From contig NZ_JACYHE010000024.1 in the NCBI RefSeq assembly GCF_021696945.1, forward strand, positions 1 to 64,000: DNA of 64,000 nt. Reading direction: 5' to 3'. The DNA comes from Streptomyces sp. JJ36. Lineage in GTDB: Bacteria; Actinomycetota; Actinomycetes; Streptomycetales; Streptomycetaceae. This document shows positions 1 to 6,821 of the stretch, piece by piece. The notes under the pieces were generated by a model. The model searched no databases, was not told the origin of the DNA, and worked only from the letters and a program-made list of their open reading frames with translations. Both the position numbers and the translations under genes were made by a program. Position 1 is the stretch's first letter. The number at the start of each line of letters is the position of its first letter.

Positions 1-112
1 GTACGCACGCGGGCTCGCCCCGGCGGGGCCGGCCCGCCGGCCGGTCCCCCGTCCGGGGCACCGGCCGCGGGGCGCCCCGCCCCGGCCCCGCGGGGCTGGA
101 AGCCTGGCGCCC

Positions 113-895
113 ATGACGACAGCAGAGGGCTTGACCGCGCGGCCGGCGGGGGACGTGGACGGCGTGGTCCGGCGGATGCGCGCCCTCGCGGCGGCTTTGC
201 CGCCACGGGACGGGGTCGCGGTCTTCAACCGGGTGTATCTCGCGGTGACCGAGGAGTTCGGCGCCCTGCTCGGCGGCGGCCGGTTCGCCCGGCCGGCGGT
301 GGCCGCCGAGCTCGCGGTGCGGTTCGCGGACCGCTACCTGGGGGCCGTGGCGGCGTCCGCGGCGGGGCGGCGCGCGCCCGCGTGCTGGCGGCCGCTGTTC
401 CAGGCGCGCCGGCATCCCGGGGTGCATCCCCTCCAGTTCGCGCTGGCCGGTGTCCATGCGCACATCGGCCACGACCTGCCGCTGGCCCTGGTGGACACCT
501 GCCGGGCGCGGCGGGCGGAACCCCGGCTGCTGGAGACGGACTTCGAGCGGGTCGGCGAGATGCTGACCGGCCTGGAGGAGCGGATCCGGGAGGAGCTGAT
601 GCCCGGGCCCGACCTGCTGGACGTGGCGGACCCGCTGACCCATCTGGTGGGCGCCTGGAGCCTGGAGGCCGCACGCGACGCCGCGTGGGCCGCGTTCCGC
701 ACCCTCTGGGGGCTGCGGGCGTTCGAGGACCTGACCGAGGAGTGCGCCGAACGGCTGGACGCCGGCGTGGGCCTGGTCGGCCGCTGCCTGCTGACGCCGC
801 TCAGCCGGTGCCCCGAGTGCGAGTGGGCGAAAGCGCCGGGAAAGGAAGAACCCGAGGAAACGGGAAAACTACCATATCGATGTCGTCCCAGGTGA
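113..895 (+). CDS. DUF5995 family protein
   Basis: Protein of 260 residues of unknown function. It matches the actinobacterial DUF5995 pattern: a segment FNRVYLAVTEEF at residues 38-49, a Trp-Arg-Pro-Leu-Phe stretch near 92-96, and the His-rich signature HAHIGHDLPLALVDTC at 115-130. No signal peptide or membrane segment is visible. The last 20 residues are Lys/Glu-rich and the DNA there is much less GC-rich than the rest of the gene. The ATG start has only a weak purine run upstream. It precedes the macro/RES operon by 36 bp on the same strand, so read-through is possible, but a functional link is inference. Family assignment is from memory of the motif; biochemical role is not known to me. 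Confidence 0.75.
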   Translation: MTTAEGLTARPAGDVDGVVRRMRALAAALPPRDGVAVFNRVYLAVTEEFGALLGGGRFARPAVAAELAVRFADRYLGAVAASAAGRRAPACWRPLFQARRHPGVHPLQFALAGVHAHIGHDLPLALVDTCRARRAEPRLLETDFERVGEMLTGLEERIREELMPGPDLLDVADPLTHLVGAWSLEAARDAAWAAFRTLWGLRAFEDLTEECAERLDAGVGLVGRCLLTPLSRCPECEWAKAPGKEEPEETGKLPYRCRPR

Positions 896-935
896 AGTGC
901 CTTGTAAGGCGACAGTCCCTGATACGACGATATGG
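872..935. repeat. Inverted repeat overlapping the start codon of the macro gene
   Basis: CCATATCG at 872-879 and CGATATGG at 928-935 form a perfect 8-bp inverted repeat separated by 48 nt. The left arm lies in the 3' end of the DUF5995 gene. The right arm contains the ATG (932-934) of the macro-domain gene. The surrounding 100 bp is conspicuously AT-richer than the rest of the window. It could be an operator for autoregulation by the antitoxin or an RNA stem hiding the start codon; both are inference. Confidence 0.55.
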
Positions 936-2095
936 ACATGCAACAGCCGGTGCGGAACCACCTTGACGTCACGTCAGTCCTCGGGGAAGTGAAGGCGATC
1001 CGGCGCGAGGGCCTGCTGCGGTTACGGGACCTCCGGGTGCCGCTGCTCCGCCACGCGGCGGTCTCGGTCCCCGGAGCACTCACCGACTCCTGGCCCATCG
1101 AGGTCGAGCAGCTGCTGCGGGCGGCCGTGTCGTCGCTCGGCGGCGACGACCTGCGGAGCGCCGCGGAACACTCGCTCGGACTGGCCTCCGGCACCCGGGA
1201 CCGGCCGGCCGCCGAGCGGCGCCGGCGCGCGGCCCGGGTCTACGGCGTCAGCGTCGAGCGGTTCCGCAAGTTCCAGGAGGAGATGGTGCTCGCCCAGGTG
1301 GCCGAGCAGGTCTGCTGGATCGCCGGGGCCGGCGGCGGGGAACGGCACCGGGCCGGCGGCGGGAACGTCCCCCTGCCCGCGCCGCACCTCCAGCACCGGC
1401 TGCTGGCCGTGCCCGCCGGGGCGGGGCGCTCCGTGCCGCTCACCCTGCACGTCCACCCGGTGGAACTGCTGCGGGGCGTGGACATCGTGGTCTCGCCCAC
1501 CAACACCCACCTGGCGCTCCCGGAGATGTACAAGGCGTCGGTGTCGGCCTCGCTGCGCCGGGCCGGGGCGGTGCGGGACGCCGCCGGAGCCGTGGTCGGC
1601 GACCCGGTCCACGACGAGCTGGTCGCGTGGCGGCGGGCCCACGGGGTGCTGTACCGCTCGGTGCCCGCCGGCACCGTGGTGCCGACCGGTTCCGGCGCCC
1701 TGCGGGAGCGCGGCATACGCCGCATCTACCACGCGGCGGTGGCCGTTCCGCGGGTGGGCACCAACGACTACGACGTCCTCTCCCGGGACGTGGCGGTGGC
1801 GGCGAGCCGGGCGCTGGACCTGCTGGCCGAGGAGCACGCGCTGCTCAGTCCGCCACCCCGGTCGGTGTGCTTCACGGTGCTCGGCGCGGGGCGCGGCCGG
1901 CTGTCGGCGGAGGAGAGCGTCAGCGCCGTGTGGCCGGCCATGGCCGCGGCAGCGGGGTCCCGGGACTTCCATCTCGTGGTCCGCCGTCCGCTGGTGGCCG
2001 ACGCGGTGACGGAGGTGCTCGGCGGCAGGCCGCTGCCGGGCGGGGCGGAGACGGCGGGGGCGTGCTGCGCCGGAACAGGGCGGGGATCCGGATGA
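932..2095 (+). CDS. Macro (ADP-ribose-binding) domain-like protein
   Basis: Protein of 387 residues. The N-terminal ~150 residues look helical and match nothing I recognise. From about residue 175 the sequence follows a macro-domain plan: a VDIVVSPTNTHLALPEMY strand-loop at 182-199 (macro proteins have V-D-x-I-V-N-x-A-N), then a PAGTVVPTGSGAL turn and an IRRIYHAAVAV strand matching the G-x-x-x-x-T and I-x-H-x-x segments. The usual first-motif Asn-Ala-Asn is Ser-Pro-Thr-Asn, so it is a divergent member and ADP-ribose binding is inferred. It is the first gene of a three-gene unit; its TGA overlaps the ATG of the antitoxin-like gene (ATGA). No strong ribosome site precedes ATG 932; ATG 938 is an alternative. 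Binding or hydrolysing the RES product next door would make biochemical sense. Confidence 0.68.
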   Translation: MDMQQPVRNHLDVTSVLGEVKAIRREGLLRLRDLRVPLLRHAAVSVPGALTDSWPIEVEQLLRAAVSSLGGDDLRSAAEHSLGLASGTRDRPAAERRRRAARVYGVSVERFRKFQEEMVLAQVAEQVCWIAGAGGGERHRAGGGNVPLPAPHLQHRLLAVPAGAGRSVPLTLHVHPVELLRGVDIVVSPTNTHLALPEMYKASVSASLRRAGAVRDAAGAVVGDPVHDELVAWRRAHGVLYRSVPAGTVVPTGSGALRERGIRRIYHAAVAVPRVGTNDYDVLSRDVAVAASRALDLLAEEHALLSPPPRSVCFTVLGAGRGRLSAEESVSAVWPAMAAAAGSRDFHLVVRRPLVADAVTEVLGGRPLPGGAETAGACCAGTGRGSG

Positions 2096-2766
2096 ACCCG
2101 CTGCTCGTGCTGGGCGCCCTCGCCGCCGACTGGGACCGGCTCGGGCCGCGGCTGACGCCGGGGGCCCGCCGCGAACTCACCGTCCTGCTGCGCGGGGTGC
2201 GCGCGGCGGAATCCGGGTGGGCGGCCGGTGGGGAACCCGTCGGCGAGCGGGCGGTCCGCTCCGTACTGGGGGGGCTGCCGGACGCGGAGGCTGCGCGGCT
2301 GCTCCGCACCGCCGGGGACGCGCGCTACGCGGACGCCGCCCCTCTCCCCCACCACGGCTACGACCACGCCGACCTGTGCATGCTCGTCCTCGACGGCAAC
2401 CCCATGGTGGGGCCGGTGTTCGGACCGGTGCGCAGGCGCCTGCTGGCGGCGCCCGCGCTGTCGCGCGCGGAGGTGCTGCGGCAGGGCGGAGACCCCGGCG
2501 ACCGGCGGCTGATCACGCTGTCCGACGCGCACGGCCGCAGGGTCCTGCCGGCCTTCCAGTTCGAGGCGGGTCCCCTGCCGTGGCGGGTGGTGCTCGAGGT
2601 CAACGCACTGCTGGGGGCCGGCACCGACCCCTGGGGGGCGGCCGACTGGTGGCTGTCCGGCCACGCCTGGTGGGACGCGGCCCCGGCCGGACTGCTCGGG
2701 CGCGGCCGCGACGAGGAGCTGCGGCAGGCCGCCCGGGCCCTGTGCGGACCGGACGAGGGGGACTGA
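2092..2766 (+). CDS. Xre/MbcA/ParS-like antitoxin of a RES toxin
   Basis: Protein of 224 residues starting at an ATG that overlaps the macro gene stop (ATGA). The C-terminal half resembles antitoxins of RES toxins: a putative DNA-binding turn LSRAEVLRQGG near 123-133, the signature GRRVLPAFQFEAG at 148-160, then a helical toxin-binding part with WGAADWWLSG at 181-190. RES antitoxins are usually around 130-150 residues, so the ~110-residue N-terminal extension, Arg/Leu-rich and of unknown fold, is unusual. It lies directly before the RES gene (3-bp gap), the standard antitoxin-toxin order. Expected role: bind and neutralise the RES enzyme and repress the operon. Assignment rests on the signature and position. 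Confidence 0.62.
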   Translation: MNPLLVLGALAADWDRLGPRLTPGARRELTVLLRGVRAAESGWAAGGEPVGERAVRSVLGGLPDAEAARLLRTAGDARYADAAPLPHHGYDHADLCMLVLDGNPMVGPVFGPVRRRLLAAPALSRAEVLRQGGDPGDRRLITLSDAHGRRVLPAFQFEAGPLPWRVVLEVNALLGAGTDPWGAADWWLSGHAWWDAAPAGLLGRGRDEELRQAARALCGPDEGD

Positions 2767-2769
2767 CCG

Positions 2770-3450
2770 GTGCCCAACCAGCGGCCTCCCGCGGCCCTTC
2801 CCGGCACACCGAACAGGGTGGTCCTCGCCGAGGGCACGCCCGTCTACCGGGTGCACTCCTCGCACCGCTCCCCCACCGCCTTCAACACGGTGCCCGCCCA
2901 GGCGCTCTACGGCGGGGGCCGGTTCGACAGCACCCCCCACCGGCCGTGCGGATTCCTGTATCTGGGGTTCAGCGTGGGAGCCGCGGTCAGCGAGACCCTG
3001 CTGCGCTCGCTGCCCTTCGGCGGCGACGGCGGCCCCCGGCTGCTTCCCCGGGCCGCCGTCGCCCGGCGCTGCCTGTCCTTCCTGCGGCTGGCCGCACCGA
3101 CCGAGGTGGTGTCGCTGATGTCCGGTGCCGATCTGGCCGCGGTGGGACAGGACTCCTGGCTGGTCCACGCCGAGTGCCCGGAGTACCCGCAGACCCGCGA
3201 CTGGGGCCACTGGATCCGGGACCGCGCGGCGCCGTGGGCCCAGGGCTTCGTGTGGCCCTCGAAGCGGGAGCCGGCCGACCGGGTCTCCGTCCTCTTCGAC
3301 GACCGCTGCCCCGCCCCGCCGCTGGAGCCCACCGGTGCCGCCCCCGTCGACTTCGGCACCCCGGAGGGTGAGCGCTGGCTGAACGGCGTGCTGGCGCCCT
3401 ACTGCACCCGGGTGGCACCGGCGGCGCCGGGCGCAAGCGGCCGGGCGTGA
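2770..3450 (+). CDS. RES-family NAD+ phosphorylase toxin
   Basis: Protein of 226 residues with the RES fold pattern. RES toxins such as mycobacterial MbcT degrade NAD+ with phosphate to nicotinamide and ADP-ribose-1''-phosphate. The expected active-site set is present: Arg27 (VYRVH), Arg51 (GGGRFD), Tyr64 (FLYLG), Glu75 (VSETLLR) and Ser164 in GFVWPSKRE, followed by the conserved VSVLFDDR strand. Nothing indicates inactivation. The start is GTG, 3 bp after the antitoxin stop, so translation is probably coupled. It converges with the caspase gene across a 46-bp gap. Only the enzyme class is confident; whether it is kept silent under growth or triggered by phage is unknown. Confidence 0.85.
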   Translation: MPNQRPPAALPGTPNRVVLAEGTPVYRVHSSHRSPTAFNTVPAQALYGGGRFDSTPHRPCGFLYLGFSVGAAVSETLLRSLPFGGDGGPRLLPRAAVARRCLSFLRLAAPTEVVSLMSGADLAAVGQDSWLVHAECPEYPQTRDWGHWIRDRAAPWAQGFVWPSKREPADRVSVLFDDRCPAPPLEPTGAAPVDFGTPEGERWLNGVLAPYCTRVAPAAPGASGRA

Positions 3451-3468
3451 CCGCCCGGAGGCGGCCCG

Positions 3469-3485
3469 CCGGGAGCGGCTCCCGG
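3469..3485. terminator. Hairpin between convergent RES and caspase genes
   Basis: CCGGGAG (3469-3475) and CTCCCGG (3479-3485) form a 7-bp stem with a 3-nt loop in the 46-bp convergent gap. It could end both transcripts. No T-run follows, as is usual in this genome. Confidence 0.45.
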
Positions 3486-3496
3486 GGTGACGGGTG

Positions 3497-5332
3497 TCAG
3501 CCGACCGGGTCCGCGGGCCCCCGCGGGACCACGGTGCGCAGCGGGACGGTGACCGTTCCCCACCGGCCCGGCACCGGTCGCGGCCCGCCCAGGTCGCGAC
3601 TGCCCGGGCGCGGTTGCAGCCGCAGGATGTTCCCCGTCCCGGGCGGGCCGCCGCCCCGGGCTCCCGCGGCCGGCGGCCAGGCGGGCAGCCGGAACGGCGT
3701 GGTGTCGAGCTCCTGCTCGGTCGCGATCAGCTTCAGCCAGTCCCGTACCGAGGCGCCGGGCTCCGCCGGGCGGCCCTCCGGCAGGTAGAGCCACACCGGT
3801 GCGCCGCCCCGGGCCTCACCGGCCCGTCCGGGACCGACGAAGTCCCCCTCGTACAGGGTGTCGGTGATCTCGTGGCTGTCCGTCAGGTCCAGCAGGACGC
3901 ACCACAGCGGCCGGTCGGTGTCGTTGTGGACCCGCACCCGGACCCGGGGCGGCCTGCCGTCCGGGGTGTAGGCATGGACCAGTTCCCCGCCGGCGGTGCG
4001 CCACTGGGTGCCGGACAGCGGCTCGACGGTCACCCGGACCAGTGCGGAGAACGTCGGATCCGGGTTCTCCAGCTCCCGGACGCGGTGCCAGCGGGCCAGA
4101 TGGGCGAGGCAGCGGACGGCGTGCCGGACCTCCGCGTCGGTGCGCAGCCCGAGCACGGCGGGGGCCCGCACCCCGTCCTCGACACGGGCGGTGCCGCCGG
4201 CCACCTCGACCCGCAGCGGGGTGCCCGGGCCGCCGAGCGACAGCAGCGGATGCGCGGTGACGGCTTCCGCCAGGGCGGCGGCCGCGCCCCGGCCGCGGAG
4301 CGTGACGGCCGCCGGAGGGAACGCGAGGGCGGTCGGGGTCACCGGGAGCAGCCCGGCACGCTCCCGCCCGTCCGGCTCCCAGTCCGCCGGCGCCACCCGG
4401 GACGTCTCCGGCAGCACCGCACGCACCACCGCCCTGCGCGGCGGACCCGGCGTGAGGACGGTGAACTCGCTCCCCTCCGCGCGCAGCCCGTGCGCGGCCC
4501 CGCAGTTCACCTCCCACTCACCGTCCGTCCACCGCATCCGGTACGGGGTGGAGGGCACCGTCCCGCCGTGCAGGAAGCGCCGTTCTCCGGGGCCGAAGAG
4601 CGTCGGGTGCTGGCCGGGCCGCCTCCTGCGCACGGCTGCCTCCGCGAGGGCGTGCAGGTCCCGGCAGGAGGTCCCGGCCCCGGCCGTCTCCAGTGCCTCC
4701 AGCACGGCGTGGCTGAAGTAGCCCCGAAGGGTGCGGTCGCCGTCCGGGCAGCCCTCGTGCGCGGTCTCGTCGAGCCGGCTGGCCGCGAGCAGCACGTGCC
4801 GGCGCGGCGCGGGCCCCGGCGCGCCGGCCCCGCGCGGGGCGCCCGGCACCGTCCACCAGGACCGCCACGTCATGCTGCGTGCCGTGCCGTCGCCGTCCCG
4901 GGTCGCGCCGCCGGAGTAGCAGCAGTCCAGCACCGCCACCACATGGGCGCCGCCGTGGGCGATCCCGTCGAGCAGCGGGCCGAGTTCGCGGTCGGTGAGC
5001 GCCTGTCTCCCGGGCTCCGGGCTGTCGTGGCACACCAGGGCCTGGCGGTTTCCGGTGGCCTCGCGGGGATCGGCGGTGGGCTTGCTGGAGCCGTGCCCGC
5101 TGAACCAGAGCAGGGCCGTGTCCCCCGGGCCGCCGCGTCCCAGGTGCGTGCCGAGGGCCTCGAGCACGGCGGCACGGGTTGCGGCGGCGTCCGTCAGCGT
5201 CCGGATGTCGGCGGCTGTCCCGGACTTCCGGCGCAGCCAGTCGGCGGCGGCCCGTACGTCGTTGACGCAGCCGCCCAGCGGCCGTTCCGCGTAGGCGTCG
5301 ATCCCCACGAGGAGGGCGAAAACCGTTCCCAT
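3497..5332 (-). CDS. Caspase-family (C14, metacaspase-like) protease
   Basis: Protein of 611 residues. Residues 1-240 form a caspase-like domain: LLVGIDAY at 7-14, the catalytic His80 in WFSGHG, and the catalytic Cys138 in VLDCCYSGG, in the order and spacing of metacaspases. The C-terminal ~350 residues are beta-rich; a segment VRVRVHNDTDRPLWCVLLDL resembles the sandwich domain (DUF4384-like) that follows many bacterial caspases. No signal peptide is seen, so it is probably cytosolic. ATG 5332 gives the caspase strand at the usual distance from the N-terminus. It is transcribed away from the membrane-protein/CHAT pair across a 290-bp divergent region. Specificity is unknown; metacaspases cut after Lys/Arg, but that cannot be read here. 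Confidence 0.85.
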   Translation of the reverse strand: MGTVFALLVGIDAYAERPLGGCVNDVRAAADWLRRKSGTAADIRTLTDAAATRAAVLEALGTHLGRGGPGDTALLWFSGHGSSKPTADPREATGNRQALVCHDSPEPGRQALTDRELGPLLDGIAHGGAHVVAVLDCCYSGGATRDGDGTARSMTWRSWWTVPGAPRGAGAPGPAPRRHVLLAASRLDETAHEGCPDGDRTLRGYFSHAVLEALETAGAGTSCRDLHALAEAAVRRRRPGQHPTLFGPGERRFLHGGTVPSTPYRMRWTDGEWEVNCGAAHGLRAEGSEFTVLTPGPPRRAVVRAVLPETSRVAPADWEPDGRERAGLLPVTPTALAFPPAAVTLRGRGAAAALAEAVTAHPLLSLGGPGTPLRVEVAGGTARVEDGVRAPAVLGLRTDAEVRHAVRCLAHLARWHRVRELENPDPTFSALVRVTVEPLSGTQWRTAGGELVHAYTPDGRPPRVRVRVHNDTDRPLWCVLLDLTDSHEITDTLYEGDFVGPGRAGEARGGAPVWLYLPEGRPAEPGASVRDWLKLIATEQELDTTPFRLPAWPPAAGARGGGPPGTGNILRLQPRPGSRDLGGPRPVPGRWGTVTVPLRTVVPRGPADPVG

Positions 5333-5447
5333 GCGGTGAGCGTGGCAGAGCCGGCGCAGGGGGACGGGGCGCGGCGTGGGCGAATGCCGGTCGATTGCTG
5401 GGCGCGGCGGCGCGAGCGCCGTTCGCCGGGGGCCGGTTGGGCTTGAA

Positions 5448-5491
5448 TGAGAGGCGGCTGAGGCGGTGCCGAAGGGGTGCGGCGCCTCTCA
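5448..5491. promoter_or_regulatory. Inverted repeat in the caspase/membrane-protein divergent promoter
   Basis: TGAGAGGCG (5448-5456) and CGCCTCTCA (5483-5491) are a perfect 9-bp inverted repeat with a 26-nt spacer. It lies between the caspase start (5332, minus) and the membrane-protein start (5623, plus). It is a candidate operator for joint control of both directions; no regulator gene is adjacent. Confidence 0.45.
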
Positions 5492-5558
5492 GGGCCCGCC
5501 GCGGTCGGGCGTCCGGAGGTGGGGCGCTCCGTACCGCGCGGAGGCGCCGGAGCGCGGC

Positions 5559-5598
5559 GGGCCGGCCGGGAGCAGCACGGGCCGGCCGGGAGCACCGG
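5559..5598. repeat. 20-bp tandem repeat, two copies
   Basis: The 14-mer GGCCGGCCGGGAGC occurs at 5560-5573 and again at 5580-5593, within a 20-bp period whose last few bases differ between the two units. It lies just before the ribosome site (GAGGCGAGGGGG) of the membrane-protein gene. It could be a small duplication in the 5' leader or a protein-binding site. Confidence 0.6.
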
Positions 5599-5622
5599 CC
5601 GGCGGGAGGCGAGGGGGCAGAC

Positions 5623-6756
5623 ATGGCAACCACGGACCCAGGGCCGGCGCAGCCGGACCCACCGGCGCGGCCGCCCGCGCCGGCACCCGGGTACGGGCCG
5701 CCGTATCCGCCGGCAGGGAACCCCGGGCCGTACCCGCCGGGAGGGGGTCCCGGCCCGGGGCCGTATCCGCCTCCGGGCTGGGGCCCCGTGCCGGTGCCGT
5801 ACCCCGGCTGGGGCCCGTACCCGCCGTACCCGGGACCGTGGCCCGGCCCGGGCCACCCGTACCCGCCGGGCCCGGGACCGGGCCCCGGCACCCCGTACCG
5901 GGGGCCGGGAGACGGACCGGCCCGGCCGGACGGCCCACGGGGGGACCTGCCCTCGTTCCGCACCCTGGCGCGGCGGTCGCCCGGCTGCGCGTGGCTGATC
6001 CTGCTCTTCGTGCCGGGAGCCGTCCCGGTCCTGCTGCTCTACTCGATGTTCCGGTCGGCCTACCGCAGGGCGCACGCCGTCTTCGCCCGGTTCCGCGTCC
6101 GCGTCGAGGACCACCGGGTCGCACGGATCAAGCGGGCCCGGGCCTGGACGGCCGCTCTCGCGTCCGCCGTGTTCCTCGGCGCCTACGGCGCCGGACAGGA
6201 CGTCCGGGACGCGCTGGCCGAGAGCGCGTTGCGCCTGCTGATCGCGCCGTGGCTGCTGATCGTCACCGCGCCGGCGGTGATCGTGCTCCTCGTCCGGCTG
6301 GCGCCCGCCGAGCGGCGCCCGGCCATGCGCAGCGGCCTCCGCGGGCCCCTGACGTCGCTGGCGCAGTACGTCGGCGCACTGACGCTCGTGCCGCTGCTGG
6401 CCTGGTCGACGGCGCTGCCGCAGCATCTGGTCGCGAACGAGGACCTCGCGGTGCTGCTCAGCCTGGTGCTGCTCGTACCCGTTTTGTGGGCGGTGTTCTT
6501 CGCGGTGTCCGCCTCGATGGTGGTCGTCCGGACCGGGTTCGGGACCGGCGAGGTCCACGCGGCGCTGCCGGCCCTGCTGACCTGCCTCACCGTGTGGGAG
6601 TTCGTGCCGGTGAGCCTGCTCGTGGGCGGGCTGCCGCCCGGCCCCGGAGCCCTGCCCCTCCTGCTGCTGTTCGGCGGCCCGGTCACGCTGACGGGCGTCG
6701 TGTGGTGGGAGGTCCACCGGCTGCAGACCCGCCACGGAGTGACGCTCCGGGGCTGA
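5623..6756 (+). CDS. Proline-rich polytopic membrane protein of unknown function
   Basis: Protein of 377 residues. Residues 1-110 are a low-complexity tail dominated by Pro, Gly and Tyr (repeated PGPYPP-like units). About seven hydrophobic segments follow, near 122-142, 175-192, 204-226, 244-268, 275-302, 313-335 and 342-362. A basic loop at 145-175 separates the first two. I recognise no family. Start ATG 5623 is chosen because of the strong GAGGCGAGGGGG purine run a few bases upstream; a longer reading from 5395 would add a non-conserved stretch. It is followed 65 bp later by the CHAT gene and faces the caspase gene. A membrane protein between two caspase-fold proteases could be their substrate, anchor or effector; this is inference. 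Confidence 0.8.
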   Translation: MATTDPGPAQPDPPARPPAPAPGYGPPYPPAGNPGPYPPGGGPGPGPYPPPGWGPVPVPYPGWGPYPPYPGPWPGPGHPYPPGPGPGPGTPYRGPGDGPARPDGPRGDLPSFRTLARRSPGCAWLILLFVPGAVPVLLLYSMFRSAYRRAHAVFARFRVRVEDHRVARIKRARAWTAALASAVFLGAYGAGQDVRDALAESALRLLIAPWLLIVTAPAVIVLLVRLAPAERRPAMRSGLRGPLTSLAQYVGALTLVPLLAWSTALPQHLVANEDLAVLLSLVLLVPVLWAVFFAVSASMVVVRTGFGTGEVHAALPALLTCLTVWEFVPVSLLVGGLPPGPGALPLLLLFGGPVTLTGVVWWEVHRLQTRHGVTLRG

Positions 6757-6821
6757 CCGCCGGGCCGCCGGCGGCCCGCGGGCGGCCGGACCGCGCCCGG
6801 CGCGCAGAGAGAGGACCGCCG

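Noticed and set aside
5466-6821. N-terminal extension of the CHAT protein back to 5466
   Set aside because: It would overlap the whole membrane-protein gene in another frame; ATG 6822 has a good ribosome site.
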